NCBI GenBank assembly: GCA_900316025.1
Contig: ONBJ01000018.1
Coordinates: 1-48,411, forward strand
DNA from: an uncultured Eubacteriales bacterium
GTDB taxonomy: Bacteria > Bacillota > Clostridia > Oscillospirales > Acutalibacteraceae
Length of the DNA stretch: 48,411 bases
Direction of reading: 5' to 3'
The notes beneath the pieces are model-generated. The model did not search any database, was not told where the DNA came from, and saw only the letters and a list, made by a program, of their open reading frames with translations. Position 1 is the stretch's first letter, and every line of letters starts with the position of its first letter. Shown piece after piece: positions 16,236-24,467 of the stretch. Both the position numbers and the translations under genes were made by a program.

Positions 16236-18230
16236 ATGATTTATTCCCAAAAAGCGTTATCGCTGCTTCTTGCGGCAATAACATTACAGAGTGCGTGTGC
16301 GGCAGGTACGGTCAGTACTTTTGCTTACGAAAATGACAAGAACCCGTCGGAAGCAGTATGCGGACAGCTTTGGTCGGAGGAAGGAATTTCGGGGGACTAT
16401 ATGTACCGTATAGAAAACGGAAATATAGTGCTTGTGAAATATCTTGGAGATGATACGGAAGTAAACATTCCGTCCGAATTTCTGGGAAGAACGGTAACCG
16501 CTATAGATGCAGAAGCTTTCAAGGAATGCAGCTTTATCGAAACAGTAACGATACCGTACACCGTAACTCAGATAGGAGGATATTCTTTTGAGGGCTGTAC
16601 AAATATGAAAAACATATACATTCCCTACGGTGTGACTGTGATAGAGGCAGGAGCTTTTCAGGACTGCTCAAATCTGGAAAATATCCGCATTCCCGAAAGC
16701 GTAACGACTATATGTTCAGGTGTATTCTGGGGCTGCAATAAAATTACGGAAATAAATATTCCGTCAGGCGTAACAACAATTATTCCTAGTGTGATAGGTA
16801 AAAATGAAAGTATTGTCAATATAAATGTTGATGAAAACAACCCGAAATTTTCATCTCAGGACGGAATACTTTTCAGCAAGGATAAAAAAAGAATAGTTGC
16901 ATTTCCCCCTGGCAGAAAGGGAACATACGAAATTCCCGAAAACGTGGAGATTATAGGAAGCGATGCGTTTTTCGGCTGTGCATATCTTACGCAGATAACC
17001 GTACCTGACAGCGTTCAGAAGGTTTTAACCAATGCTTTCGAGTATTGCAGCAGTCTTACATCAATCAGCCTTCCCGAACATATTACAGAAATACAGTCAT
17101 CAGCTTTTTGCGAATGCAGAAGTCTTGCAGAATTTAAAATTCCGTCAGGAGTAACCCAAATAGGAAATTCAGCTTTTTCAAACTGCAAGGCTCTTGCAAA
17201 AATAGAAATTCCGCAGAATGTAAGTAAAATTGAGTTTTCAGCATTTTCGGGCTGTTCAAAGCTGACGGAGATAAAATTGCCTGTGGGAATAGCGTCAATT
17301 GACAGATGGACGTTCAGCAACTGTCATTCAATGCAGAAGATAGAAATTCCTGCAAGCGTTCAGAAAATAGAACAGAGTGCATTTTATAACTGCCGCAGTC
17401 TTACAGAAGTTTTTTATGAAGGCAGTGAGGACGACTGGCAGAATATAACGGTCGGAAGCAGTAACGAAAGTCTGACAAATGCCGAAATTCATTACAATTA
17501 TGCCGAAACAAGCGTAAATCTGAATAAATCTGAAATGACTTTGGGAACAGGGCAGACATATACGCTTAAAGCAGAGGTAATTCCACAGGGTTCAGATGTA
17601 ACGCTCACGTGGAAAAGCAGCAATAAAAACGTTGCGACAGTAAATTCAAAGGGAAAAATTTCAGCAAAAGGCGAGGGACGTGCGACAATTACGGTAAAAA
17701 CTTCTGACGGAAAAACGGCTTCCTGTAAAATAACCGTAAAAAAAGCACCTGAATCCGTAAGTCTGAACAAAACATCTGCGGTTATGGGAGTAAAGCAGAC
17801 CTGTACGCTTCAGGCTACGCTTTCGCCCTCAGACAGCTATACTTATCTTAACTGGAGCAGCAGTAATTCAACGGTGGCTTCGGTAGACAAAAACGGAAAG
17901 GTAACGGCAAGGAAAACAGGAACGGCGGTAATAACTGTAAGAACATCAAACGGCAAGTATGCACAGTGTACGTTTACGGTAAAAAAAGCTCCCGAAAGTG
18001 TAGTTTTAAGCAAAAGTTCGCTTACGCTTTCAAAAGGGCAGACAGCGACACTGACAGCCGCATTATCGCCCTCAGATTCCGCTACATACTGTAGCTGGAG
18101 CAGCAGCGATAAATCTGTTGCTGCGGTAAGCTCAGGCGGAAAAATTACCGCCAAGGCGAAAGGAAATGCTGTAATAACGGTAAAGACATCAAACGGAAAA
18201 ACAGCCTCGTGTAATGTGACGGTTAAATAA
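16236..18230 (+). CDS. Secreted BspA-type leucine-rich repeat protein with three Big_2 domains
   Basis: Large extracellular protein, 664 aa. The start MIYSQKALSLLLAAITLQSACA is a signal peptide, with cleavage probably near residues 22-31. Residues about 75-400 are LRR_5 (BspA-like) repeats of the form FxGCSxLTEIxIPxxVTxIGxxAF. Three bacterial Ig-like Big_2 domains follow, at about 424-503, 504-584 and 585-664, each with the L.K..xTLG...TLxA and W.SSN..VA.V...GKI.AKxxGxxxITVKTSNGK signature. No sortase motif, membrane anchor or dockerin is visible, so it may be released or held by its Big_2 domains. BspA-type repeats often mediate binding to proteins or surfaces; the partner is unknown. Confidence 0.9.
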   Translation: MIYSQKALSLLLAAITLQSACAAGTVSTFAYENDKNPSEAVCGQLWSEEGISGDYMYRIENGNIVLVKYLGDDTEVNIPSEFLGRTVTAIDAEAFKECSFIETVTIPYTVTQIGGYSFEGCTNMKNIYIPYGVTVIEAGAFQDCSNLENIRIPESVTTICSGVFWGCNKITEINIPSGVTTIIPSVIGKNESIVNINVDENNPKFSSQDGILFSKDKKRIVAFPPGRKGTYEIPENVEIIGSDAFFGCAYLTQITVPDSVQKVLTNAFEYCSSLTSISLPEHITEIQSSAFCECRSLAEFKIPSGVTQIGNSAFSNCKALAKIEIPQNVSKIEFSAFSGCSKLTEIKLPVGIASIDRWTFSNCHSMQKIEIPASVQKIEQSAFYNCRSLTEVFYEGSEDDWQNITVGSSNESLTNAEIHYNYAETSVNLNKSEMTLGTGQTYTLKAEVIPQGSDVTLTWKSSNKNVATVNSKGKISAKGEGRATITVKTSDGKTASCKITVKKAPESVSLNKTSAVMGVKQTCTLQATLSPSDSYTYLNWSSSNSTVASVDKNGKVTARKTGTAVITVRTSNGKYAQCTFTVKKAPESVVLSKSSLTLSKGQTATLTAALSPSDSATYCSWSSSDKSVAAVSSGGKITAKAKGNAVITVKTSNGKTASCNVTVK

Positions 18231-18243
18231 AAATGAAATTAAA

Positions 18244-18287
18244 AGCCCGAAATTCGGTTCATCTGAATTTCGGGCTGTCGTTTTTTT
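18244..18287 (+). terminator. Terminator after the LRR/Big_2 gene
   Basis: AGCCCGAAATTC pairs with GAATTTCGGGCT and is followed by TTTTTTT at 18281-18287. A second small hairpin (AACGCCGT/ACGGCATT) follows. Confidence 0.88.
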
Positions 18288-18332
18288 GCAAAAACGCCGT
18301 TTCACGGCATTTTTGATTTTTTATTATTTGTT

Positions 18333-18437
18333 AAAGGGTTTCACCCTTTAAAATCCTGACCAAAGGCTCCGCCTTTGGAAACCGCAAGGGCTCTGCCCTT
18401 GACCCGCAAGCCTTTAAAAAGGCTTGACCTAAACTTT
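18333..18437 (-). repeat. Family A modular hairpin element, copy 3 (reverse orientation)
   Basis: Read on the minus strand it has the AAAGTTTAGGTCAAGCCTTTTTAAAGGCTT opening, then CAAGGGC-AGA-GCCCTTG, CCAAAGGC-GGA-GCCTTTGG and TTTAAAGGGT-GAA-ACCCTTTAA. It is a four-hairpin version with the same module order as copy 4. Its opening AAAGTTT overlaps the stop codon of tadA. Confidence 0.88.
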
Positions 18438-18951
18438 ATGGTTGCTCTGTCTGAATTTGCGATTGTAAAGTTTTTTGTTGTTCTTTCAGTAATTTTCGTT
18501 CTGTTCTGACGTTTTCAAAAAATCTTGTCATAAGCTCAGCACACTGTTCTTCAAGAATACCGCCGAATATACCTGCTTTATGGTTGAAAGGGTAATCGAA
18601 CAGATTTATAACGCTTCCGCAAGCACCTGCACGTATATTTTTAGCACCGTAATAGACATTACAAATTCTTGAATTTATTATTGCCCCCGTACACATCGGG
18701 CAGGGTTCGAGCGTAACGTACATATCGCAGTTCCAGAGCCGCCAGCTTCCGAGATTTTTACAGGCATTGTATATAGCCACAGTTTCGGCGTGAAGAACGG
18801 CATTCTGATTTTGTTTTCTTGTATTGTAGCCGCAGCCGACTATTTCGCCGTCACGGACTATAACCGCTCCTACAGGGACTTCTTTCTGATTATAGGCGAG
18901 TTCCGCAAGTCTGAGAGCCTCCAGCATAAAATATTCGTGGTTAAATTCCAT
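18436..18951 (-). CDS. tadA: tRNA-specific adenosine-34 deaminase
   Basis: Zinc deaminase that changes adenosine to inosine at the wobble position of tRNA-Arg(ACG). Zinc and catalytic residues are visible: LHAETVAI (His54, proton-shuttling Glu56) and TLEPCPMCTGAI (Cys84, Cys87). NSRICNVYYGAKNIRAGACGSV and the C-terminal helix (EEQCAELMTRFFENVR) fit TadA and not cytosine deaminases. Length is 171 aa, with a glutamine-rich tail after residue 155. The last codon abuts family A copy 3, whose first bases overlap the stop. Cytosolic, and normally essential. Confidence 0.93.
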   Translation of the reverse strand: MEFNHEYFMLEALRLAELAYNQKEVPVGAVIVRDGEIVGCGYNTRKQNQNAVLHAETVAIYNACKNLGSWRLWNCDMYVTLEPCPMCTGAIINSRICNVYYGAKNIRAGACGSVINLFDYPFNHKAGIFGGILEEQCAELMTRFFENVRTERKLLKEQQKTLQSQIQTEQP

Positions 18952-18979
18952 ATCAAAAAATCATCTCAAACTAAAAATA

Positions 18980-20221
18980 TTATTTTAAAGAAAAAGCTGT
19001 GGTAAAGCACATAGTAATGCTGTAAATTGTGAAGATAATAAGCCATGGTGCGGTAAAGAGGGCGATAAGTCTTTGCTTCATATTTATATCCATAGGAGGA
19101 TTTTCCATAACGAAAAGACTGTTTTTATATTTTTTTATGAGAGATTTTGCGGAAATCAGTCCGAAAACAATAAAGACGAAGGAAATGCCGACATCAATAA
19201 CGAGGAAAGCCTGCTGATTATTTGTCTGAAAGAACATACCCACAACTGCAATCGAGTTATTGAGGAAATGCAGTATCATAGAGGGAACTATAGAGCCTGT
19301 TTTCACGGTAAGGTATCCAAGCACAAGACCTGTGAGGAAGGTTACGGGTGTCTGAACGAAGTTTGCGTGAGCAAGACCGAAAAGAGCAGCCGAAACTATA
19401 ATGGCAGGTGTATCGCCGTGAAGCTTTCGTATAGAGCCGAGTATAGCACCTCTGAAAATAAACTCCTCTATTATGGGAGGGACAAGAGCTATTGAAATAA
19501 AGTACAGAATGTAGCCAAGTGCATTATCGGGTGTTCCGTAATCGGGCATAGTATTTTTGTAACCAAAGAGAGAAAGGTTTGTGTTCATAATGGTAAGAAG
19601 GAGATTGAACACGAATACAAAGCCCATACCTGCGGTTAAGAACTTTACGGTATCGACAAAGGGAGTACGTTTTATAATGAGAACGTCATCAAGACGCAGA
19701 CGGTTAAGCTTTGTTATGACAATTCCTGCTATGCCGAAGCCGAGCAGACACATTATCGCATTCAGAAGATACAGCGAAACAACATCGAACGAAACAGAAC
19801 CCAGAATATCGGAAAGGTCAAGGGAGCTGTAGTCAACCTTGACAGTAAAGGGTGAAACTATAAATGTTCCCACAATAACTATAAGCTGAGAGAGGAGAAG
19901 TCCCAGACCAATTCTGTTAGCAGTTTTAGCAAGATTTTCTTTTTGCTGGTTAAGCTTCTGACGTTCCCTGAATTTTTCCAAATCCTGAGGACTTATGCTG
20001 AATTTTGGTTTCTGATAATTTCCATAGCCCTGATTGGGTGAAAAATTCGGATTATAATTATAATCGTAAGCAGGGGCAGGATTTTGATTATACTGCATAT
20101 ATTCCTGATTATTGATTTTATTATTGTTTTGAATATCGTTTATGTTTTCGGGGTTATTGAAATTATTATCTGTCGGTGCATTATGACCGTAGAAATTGGG
20201 ATTGAAATTATTATTATCCAT
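18980..20221 (-). CDS. CPBP family intramembrane metalloprotease
   Basis: Polytopic membrane protein, 413 aa, of the CAAX protease/bacteriocin-processing (Abi) family. Residues 1-75 form an Asn/Gln/Tyr-rich, low-complexity cytoplasmic region (NNFNPNFYGHNAPTDNNFNN). About eight membrane segments follow. The active-site motifs are ALVPPIIEEFIFRGAILGSIRKLHG (the EExxxR motif), FGLAHANFVQTPVTFLTGLVLGYL (His) and SMILHFLNNSIAV (His/Asn). In related bacteria such enzymes process prenylated proteins or give bacteriocin self-immunity; no bacteriocin gene is nearby, so the substrate is open. TGAGGTG precedes the ATG, and a TTGCTT/TATAAT promoter lies at 20241-20270. Confidence 0.9.
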   Translation of the reverse strand: MDNNNFNPNFYGHNAPTDNNFNNPENINDIQNNNKINNQEYMQYNQNPAPAYDYNYNPNFSPNQGYGNYQKPKFSISPQDLEKFRERQKLNQQKENLAKTANRIGLGLLLSQLIVIVGTFIVSPFTVKVDYSSLDLSDILGSVSFDVVSLYLLNAIMCLLGFGIAGIVITKLNRLRLDDVLIIKRTPFVDTVKFLTAGMGFVFVFNLLLTIMNTNLSLFGYKNTMPDYGTPDNALGYILYFISIALVPPIIEEFIFRGAILGSIRKLHGDTPAIIVSAALFGLAHANFVQTPVTFLTGLVLGYLTVKTGSIVPSMILHFLNNSIAVVGMFFQTNNQQAFLVIDVGISFVFIVFGLISAKSLIKKYKNSLFVMENPPMDINMKQRLIALFTAPWLIIFTIYSITMCFTTAFSLK

Positions 20222-20240
20222 ATAAACACCTCACAAAGAT

Positions 20241-20270
20241 ATTATAGCATTAAGAGAGAGTAAAAAGCAA
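20241..20270 (-). promoter_or_regulatory. Promoter of the CPBP protease gene
   Basis: On the minus strand TTGCTT (20265-20270) and TATAAT (20241-20246) are separated by 18 nt, just upstream of the ribosome site. Confidence 0.55.
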
Positions 20271-20342
20271 CATATTTACTTTTATTTACATATACTTAAT
20301 ATTTGAGTATAAAAATCAGGAAAAAAATATTTGAAAAAGCTA

Positions 20343-20394
20343 TTGACAAAACTGTATCAACTGTATATACTGTTAATGTACAGCTGATATACAG
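20343..20394 (+). promoter_or_regulatory. Promoter and overlapping operator of the GntR/ABC operon
   Basis: TTGACA (20343-20348) and TATACT (20366-20371) are separated by 17 nt. CTGTATAT (20361-20368) and ATATACAG (20387-20394) form an 8-bp inverted repeat with an 18-nt centre; its left arm covers the -10 box. CTGTAT and TACAG half-sites recur nearby. This is the expected layout for autorepression by the YtrA-type regulator encoded next. Confidence 0.75.
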
Positions 20395-20419
20395 ATACAC
20401 AGTAAAAAATGTACAGGAG

Positions 20420-20803
20420 GTGTCCGTAATATTTATATTTATAGACAATAAGAACGGAGAAGCGATATATTCTCAGATTTACAGTCAGATAAAGGAGAAT
20501 ATAATAAGCGGAAAGCTTAAAGAAAATGAGCCTTTGCCGTCAATACGAAGTCTTGCCAAGGATTTGCAGATAAGCGTGATAACCACCAAGAGGGCATATG
20601 ATGAGCTTGAAAAAAACGGCTTCATATATACCAGAGCAGGAAAGGGCTGTTTTGTGGCAAGGCAGAATACCGACAGGCTGAGAGAGGAAAATTTAAAGAA
20701 AATAGAAAATCATATTCTTGAAATAATAAAGCTGAAAAGAAGCACCTCTCTTACAACAAAAGATATAGTTGAAATGTTCAGAATTATGGAGGAGGAAATA
20801 TAG
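20420..20803 (+). CDS. GntR-family regulator, YtrA subfamily
   Basis: Repressor-type regulator of about 125 aa. After FIDNKNGEAIYSQIYSQIKENIISGKL comes the winged HTH core LPSIRSLAKDLQISVITTKRAYDELEKNGFIYTRAGKGCFVA, typical of GntR. A short C-terminal helical dimerisation segment marks the YtrA subfamily. It heads an operon with an ABC ATPase (1 nt after its stop) and a membrane protein. The promoter (20343-20371) lies inside the longer open frame, so translation must start later. AGGAGG at 20415-20420 overlaps the only nearby GTG (20420); the well-spaced codon is ATA 20429. I list GTG 20420, but the true start is uncertain. Confidence 0.88.
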   Translation: MSVIFIFIDNKNGEAIYSQIYSQIKENIISGKLKENEPLPSIRSLAKDLQISVITTKRAYDELEKNGFIYTRAGKGCFVARQNTDRLREENLKKIENHILEIIKLKRSTSLTTKDIVEMFRIMEEEI

Positions 20804-20804
20804 T

Positions 20805-21644
20805 ATGGACAACGCACTGGAGATAAAAGGATTATCCAAGGAATACAAGGATTTCAGACTTGATAATGTAAGCTTTGAAGTACCGTCAGGCAGTATCGTG
20901 GGACTTATAGGCGAGAACGGCTCAGGAAAAACAACAATCATAAAGCTTATTCTTAATATGATAAAAAAGAACGGCGGAGAAGTCACCGTACTGGGAAAAA
21001 ACAAGGGTATAAGCGATATAAAGAATGAAATAGGCGTGGTTATGGACGAACCGGGTTTCCCCGGATTTCTGAATGCCAAGGAAATAAACAGGATTATGAA
21101 GAACATATTTTCAAACTGGAGCGAGGATACGTTTTTCGGTTATCTGAAAAAGCTGAAAGTACCCGATAACAAGGAATACAAGGATATGTCAAAGGGTACA
21201 AAGATGAAAACAGGAATAGCGGTTGCATTGTCGCACAACCCGAGGCTTCTCATACTTGACGAGGCAACAAACGGACTTGACCCTGTTGTAAGAAGTGAGG
21301 TAAACGAAATATTTACCGAGTTTACCCGTGACGAAAGCCATTCAATACTTATTTCATCGCACATAGTAAGCGACCTTGACAGGATATGCGACTACATAGT
21401 ATTCATACACAACGGAAAGCTTATGCTTTTTGAGGAAAAGGACAGGCTTCTTGAAAAATATTGTATAGTTCACTGTACGAGGGAGCAGTTAAGCTCAATC
21501 GAAAGAAGTAAAATCATCGGCAGAAAAGAAAACAAGTACGATATAAGCGTACTTATGGAGAAAAGTCAGGTAAAAAGCGGATTCAGCACATCACCTGTAG
21601 ATATTGAGGAATTGTTCGTTTTTATGGCAAAGGAGGACAACTGA
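20805..21644 (+). CDS. ABC transporter ATP-binding protein (YtrB-like)
   Basis: ATPase of an ABC-2-type transporter, 279 aa. Walker A is GLIGENGSGKTT near residues 35-47, the Q-loop region is VVMDEPGFPGFLNAKE, and Walker B is RLLILDEATNGLDP. The signature motif is degenerate: where most have LSGGQ, this reads MSKGTKMKTGIAVAL, a form usual for the YtrB/bacitracin-type group linked to GntR regulators. The H-loop is ISSHIVSDLDR. The ATG at 20805 lies one base after the regulator's stop and follows GGAGGAGG, so the regulator and ATPase are tightly coupled. Such systems often respond to cell-wall antibiotics; this is inference from family. Confidence 0.92.
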   Translation: MDNALEIKGLSKEYKDFRLDNVSFEVPSGSIVGLIGENGSGKTTIIKLILNMIKKNGGEVTVLGKNKGISDIKNEIGVVMDEPGFPGFLNAKEINRIMKNIFSNWSEDTFFGYLKKLKVPDNKEYKDMSKGTKMKTGIAVALSHNPRLLILDEATNGLDPVVRSEVNEIFTEFTRDESHSILISSHIVSDLDRICDYIVFIHNGKLMLFEEKDRLLEKYCIVHCTREQLSSIERSKIIGRKENKYDISVLMEKSQVKSGFSTSPVDIEELFVFMAKEDN

Positions 21645-21646
21645 TT

Positions 21647-22315
21647 ATGAAAGGACTTTTGATAAAGGACAGCTATCTTGTGTTCAAGCAGTCAAAGCTG
21701 CTTGTTATTATAGCATTTGTACTTATGATAATAAATGCAGTTGCCGTATTTTTCGGTGAAGAAAATATGATAGGCATATTTATAATTCAGAATTTTGCGG
21801 CATCACTGGGACTTGCGTCCATTACAAATGACGAAACTTACAAATGGAACATATATTGTGATACACTTCCTGTTACGAGAAAAAAGGTTGTTGTGGAAAA
21901 ATATCTGTTTGGTTTTCTGTGCATATTCTCAATGTGGTTCATATCGGTACTTGTGACGGAGATTTCCAAGCTTCTGAGTGATTCCTACAATAATTCAGCA
22001 ATTTCCGTAATTGACGATATAAGCTTTGATGTAATGATACTTGCGTTTACAATGTTAATGCCTACTTTAATATTTCCGCTTATATTCAAGTTCGGAATTG
22101 TCAAGGCAAGACTGGTATTTTTCATTGCAATAGGCTGCTACGGAGCATTTATAGGCATAGGTACGTCAATATTTGACAGTGCAGGAGAAAACCCGTCTGT
22201 ATCTGCATCTGAAAACTTTACTGTTATAGCAATAGCGGTACTGGCAGCAGCGGCTTTGATGTACACTGTTTCAATGCTTATATCCGTAAAGATATACGAG
22301 AACAAAGAGATTTAA
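21647..22315 (+). CDS. ABC-2 type transporter membrane subunit
   Basis: Integral membrane protein of 222 aa with about six hydrophobic segments (for example LLVIIAFVLMIINAVAVFF, LFGFLCIFSMWFISVLV, MILAFTMLMPTLIFPLIF and AIAVLAAAALMYTVSMLI). TNDETYKWNIYCDTLPVTRKKVVVEKY is the conserved cytosolic loop of ABC-2 permeases of the BC transporter type (YtrC/D-like), where it contacts the ATPase. It begins 2 nt after the ATPase stop behind AAAGGAGG. A single permease gene implies a homodimer. A terminator (22349-22386) ends the three-gene operon. Confidence 0.87.
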   Translation: MKGLLIKDSYLVFKQSKLLVIIAFVLMIINAVAVFFGEENMIGIFIIQNFAASLGLASITNDETYKWNIYCDTLPVTRKKVVVEKYLFGFLCIFSMWFISVLVTEISKLLSDSYNNSAISVIDDISFDVMILAFTMLMPTLIFPLIFKFGIVKARLVFFIAIGCYGAFIGIGTSIFDSAGENPSVSASENFTVIAIAVLAAAALMYTVSMLISVKIYENKEI

Positions 22316-22348
22316 TCAAATATAAATTCTAAAAAATAAATATAAAAG

Positions 22349-22386
22349 AAACACTGCGGCTTGTGTATACCGCAGTGTTTTTGTTT
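22349..22386 (+). terminator. Terminator of the GntR/ABC operon
   Basis: AAACACTGCGG pairs with CCGCAGTGTTT around a 10-nt loop, followed by TTTTG. Confidence 0.88.
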
Positions 22387-22418
22387 AAACAGTTTACTGA
22401 AATGTAATTAACCGTAAA

Positions 22419-22521
22419 GTTTAGGTCAAGCCTTTTCAAAGGCTTGCGGGTCAAGGGCAGAGCCCTTGCGGTTTCCAAAGGCGGAGCCTTTGGTGGGATT
22501 TTTAAGGGTGAAACCCTTAAA
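22419..22521 (+). repeat. Family A modular hairpin element, copy 4
   Basis: AAAGTTTAGGTCAAGCCTTTTCAAAGGCTT, then CAAGGGC-AGA-GCCCTTG, CCAAAGGC-GGA-GCCTTTGG and TTTAAGGGT-GAA-ACCCTTAAA. The module order equals that of copy 3. Its right end touches the stop codon of the convergent protease gene. Confidence 0.88.
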
Positions 22522-22522
22522 C

Positions 22523-24226
22523 TTAAAGAGTGAGGAGTTTTCGCTGTACGGAAACTGCGTCGCCGAGGGTTACGCTTCCGTTTTTGTCAATGTCGGCACA
22601 GAAAAGCTGATTTCTTGAGAACGACATACTCTTTATAATATATCTCTGAATCAGAACAGCGTCAGCTACGGAAATTTTTCCGTCATTGTTGACATCATAT
22701 TTTTTTATGCCTTTGTCGGAGGTGGTAACGGCTTTTATAACAAAATTCGAGCCTGTTTCATCACCGAGATACTGGCTGTAGAAATTTGAAAGCTCATAAA
22801 TCGTACTGCCGTATTTCATATAGCTTGTGTTCTTCTTTACGGGAGGATTGAACAGAAGCTGACCGTAAGAATTTGTAAGCCATTCGTCACAGCCGAGCCT
22901 GCTTCCGATATTGTTCTGAGTACCGTCTATCCTTACGCCTATAGCACCCGAACCGTAGGGAAGTACATAATTATTTGTGCTGACACTCATATAACCGCTG
23001 TATTCAACAGTACCCGAAGCGAGCTGCGTCCACTTGCTTTCGTTTGATGACGGAGCTCCGCTGCTTTCCAGAGGAATGAAAAATACCTTGTAATCTGCTC
23101 CTGCGGAGGTCGTTTCAAATACAACACTGTCAAGCTTGCCGTACTTTTCGTTGAAATTGAATTTGTTTATAAAAGTAAGATTTGTTACGTCCTTAGTGTT
23201 GTTGTTCTGGTCTATTTCGTATATATTGAAATCGTAAGTAGAGCCGTATTCCTCAACCTGATAAAGCTTTGTGCTGCTGTTTATCTTGCGAACCGTTTTT
23301 ACAGCAAACGGAGCACTCAGAACATCGCCGAAAAGATAAGGGTCATCATACGAAACCCATATATATCCGTTAAGACTGTTGCTTGATGTACCCCAACTGT
23401 TCTTGCAGAGCCACGCTCCGTTGTGAGGAGGATTATAACCTGATTTGAAATTCAGCCTTGAATAATTATCGTCCCAGCCGACAACGCATATTGCGTGACC
23501 CTCAACCTGAGATTTGTTGCTGAACGTCTGATAAGCATAGAGAGCCGTCTTGTCCGCATTGAAAAACATATTGTTTGCCGCAAGATTTGCGGATACCGAG
23601 CCGTAGTTCATAACTGCGGTCTTTATCGTATCGGCATCATTCGGAAGTACGATAATATCAGTTGCACCGTAAAGATTTTGTCCTACACTGTCTACTTCTT
23701 CAAAAGTCTTGCCCTTTGCATAGTCAAAAGGAATATCGCCGTCAAGACGGATACCCTGCCACGAAGCGAAATAACCCATCGAAGCTTCAAATACCGAGCC
23801 TGTATTCAGACTTCTTGTCCAGCCAGTGCCGTCACTTCTTTGTGTCGCCCATATGTCGAGATGTTCCTCAGAAATATCATATTCACCGAAGCCGCTTTTG
23901 AGCAACGCACTTTCAAATGTGGAAATTGAGGAGAAAGCCCAGCACGTGCCGTGTGTTTTCTGATTTTTAACAGGTGTGACATATCCCTTTTCAACGCTGC
24001 TGTATGATGACGGTATGTAGTCATTTATCGGTATGGACTGCGAAGGAATATCGGTATTTCTGACGAGTGAGCCTGTTTTAAGCGATGTCGCCTGAGATGT
24101 GATGATACTGCTTTTTTCAGCTCTTGATATTCTGACGGTATCACCCTCTGCAAAGACAGAGGACGAGCTGACGGTTACAATAACAGCCGAAAGTATAAGA
24201 GAAGCTGTAATTCTTGATAATTTCAT
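22523..24226 (-). CDS. Secreted papain-family (C1) cysteine protease with C-terminal dockerin
   Basis: Secreted protease, 567 aa. MKLSRITASLILSAVIVTVSSSSVFA is a signal peptide. The mature C1 domain begins after a short propeptide: VTPVKNQKTHGTCWAFSS holds the oxyanion Gln89 and nucleophile Cys95, VEGHAICVVGWDD the catalytic His244, and AWLCKNSWGTS the Asn276. A beta-rich region follows (about 310-500). The last 58 residues are a type I dockerin with two calcium loops, DVNNDGKISVADAVLIQRYI and DIDKNGSVTLGDAVSVQRKL. The dockerin implies docking to a cohesin on a scaffoldin or the cell surface; none is in this window. A promoter lies at 24259-24287. Confidence 0.93.
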   Translation of the reverse strand: MKLSRITASLILSAVIVTVSSSSVFAEGDTVRISRAEKSSIITSQATSLKTGSLVRNTDIPSQSIPINDYIPSSYSSVEKGYVTPVKNQKTHGTCWAFSSISTFESALLKSGFGEYDISEEHLDIWATQRSDGTGWTRSLNTGSVFEASMGYFASWQGIRLDGDIPFDYAKGKTFEEVDSVGQNLYGATDIIVLPNDADTIKTAVMNYGSVSANLAANNMFFNADKTALYAYQTFSNKSQVEGHAICVVGWDDNYSRLNFKSGYNPPHNGAWLCKNSWGTSSNSLNGYIWVSYDDPYLFGDVLSAPFAVKTVRKINSSTKLYQVEEYGSTYDFNIYEIDQNNNTKDVTNLTFINKFNFNEKYGKLDSVVFETTSAGADYKVFFIPLESSGAPSSNESKWTQLASGTVEYSGYMSVSTNNYVLPYGSGAIGVRIDGTQNNIGSRLGCDEWLTNSYGQLLFNPPVKKNTSYMKYGSTIYELSNFYSQYLGDETGSNFVIKAVTTSDKGIKKYDVNNDGKISVADAVLIQRYIIKSMSFSRNQLFCADIDKNGSVTLGDAVSVQRKLLTL

Positions 24227-24258
24227 AAAATATGCCGCCTTTCAGATTTTTTAATATA

Positions 24259-24287
24259 AGTATAACAAAAAATTATTTTTTTGTAAA
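24259..24287 (-). promoter_or_regulatory. Promoter of the dockerin protease gene
   Basis: On the minus strand TTTACA (24282-24287) and TATACT (24259-24264) are separated by 17 nt; GAAAGGCGG precedes the ATG. Confidence 0.6.
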
Positions 24288-24375
24288 TCGCTTTTGTAAA
24301 ATATAAAAAAGAAGATTGAGGAAAATTTTTTGTTTTTTATCTTTAATTATAAATTGAAAATGAAAAAAATGTCTA

Positions 24376-24403
24376 TTGAAAAAAGCCTGTACTGTGATAT
24401 ACT
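24376..24403 (+). promoter_or_regulatory. Promoter of uvrA
   Basis: TTGAAA (24376-24381) and TATACT (24398-24403) are separated by 16 nt. I see no clear LexA box of the GAAC-N4-GTTC type here. Confidence 0.6.
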
Positions 24404-24467
24404 ATTAAACAGCGGCTGTAAAAAATGAGTTCGGAGAAAGAAATTTTTTCAGAAAAAAGGAGCAGTT

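Noticed and set aside
20303-20419. A longer N-terminus for the GntR regulator
   Set aside because: The operon's consensus promoter and operator lie within this stretch, so it is upstream of the transcript start.
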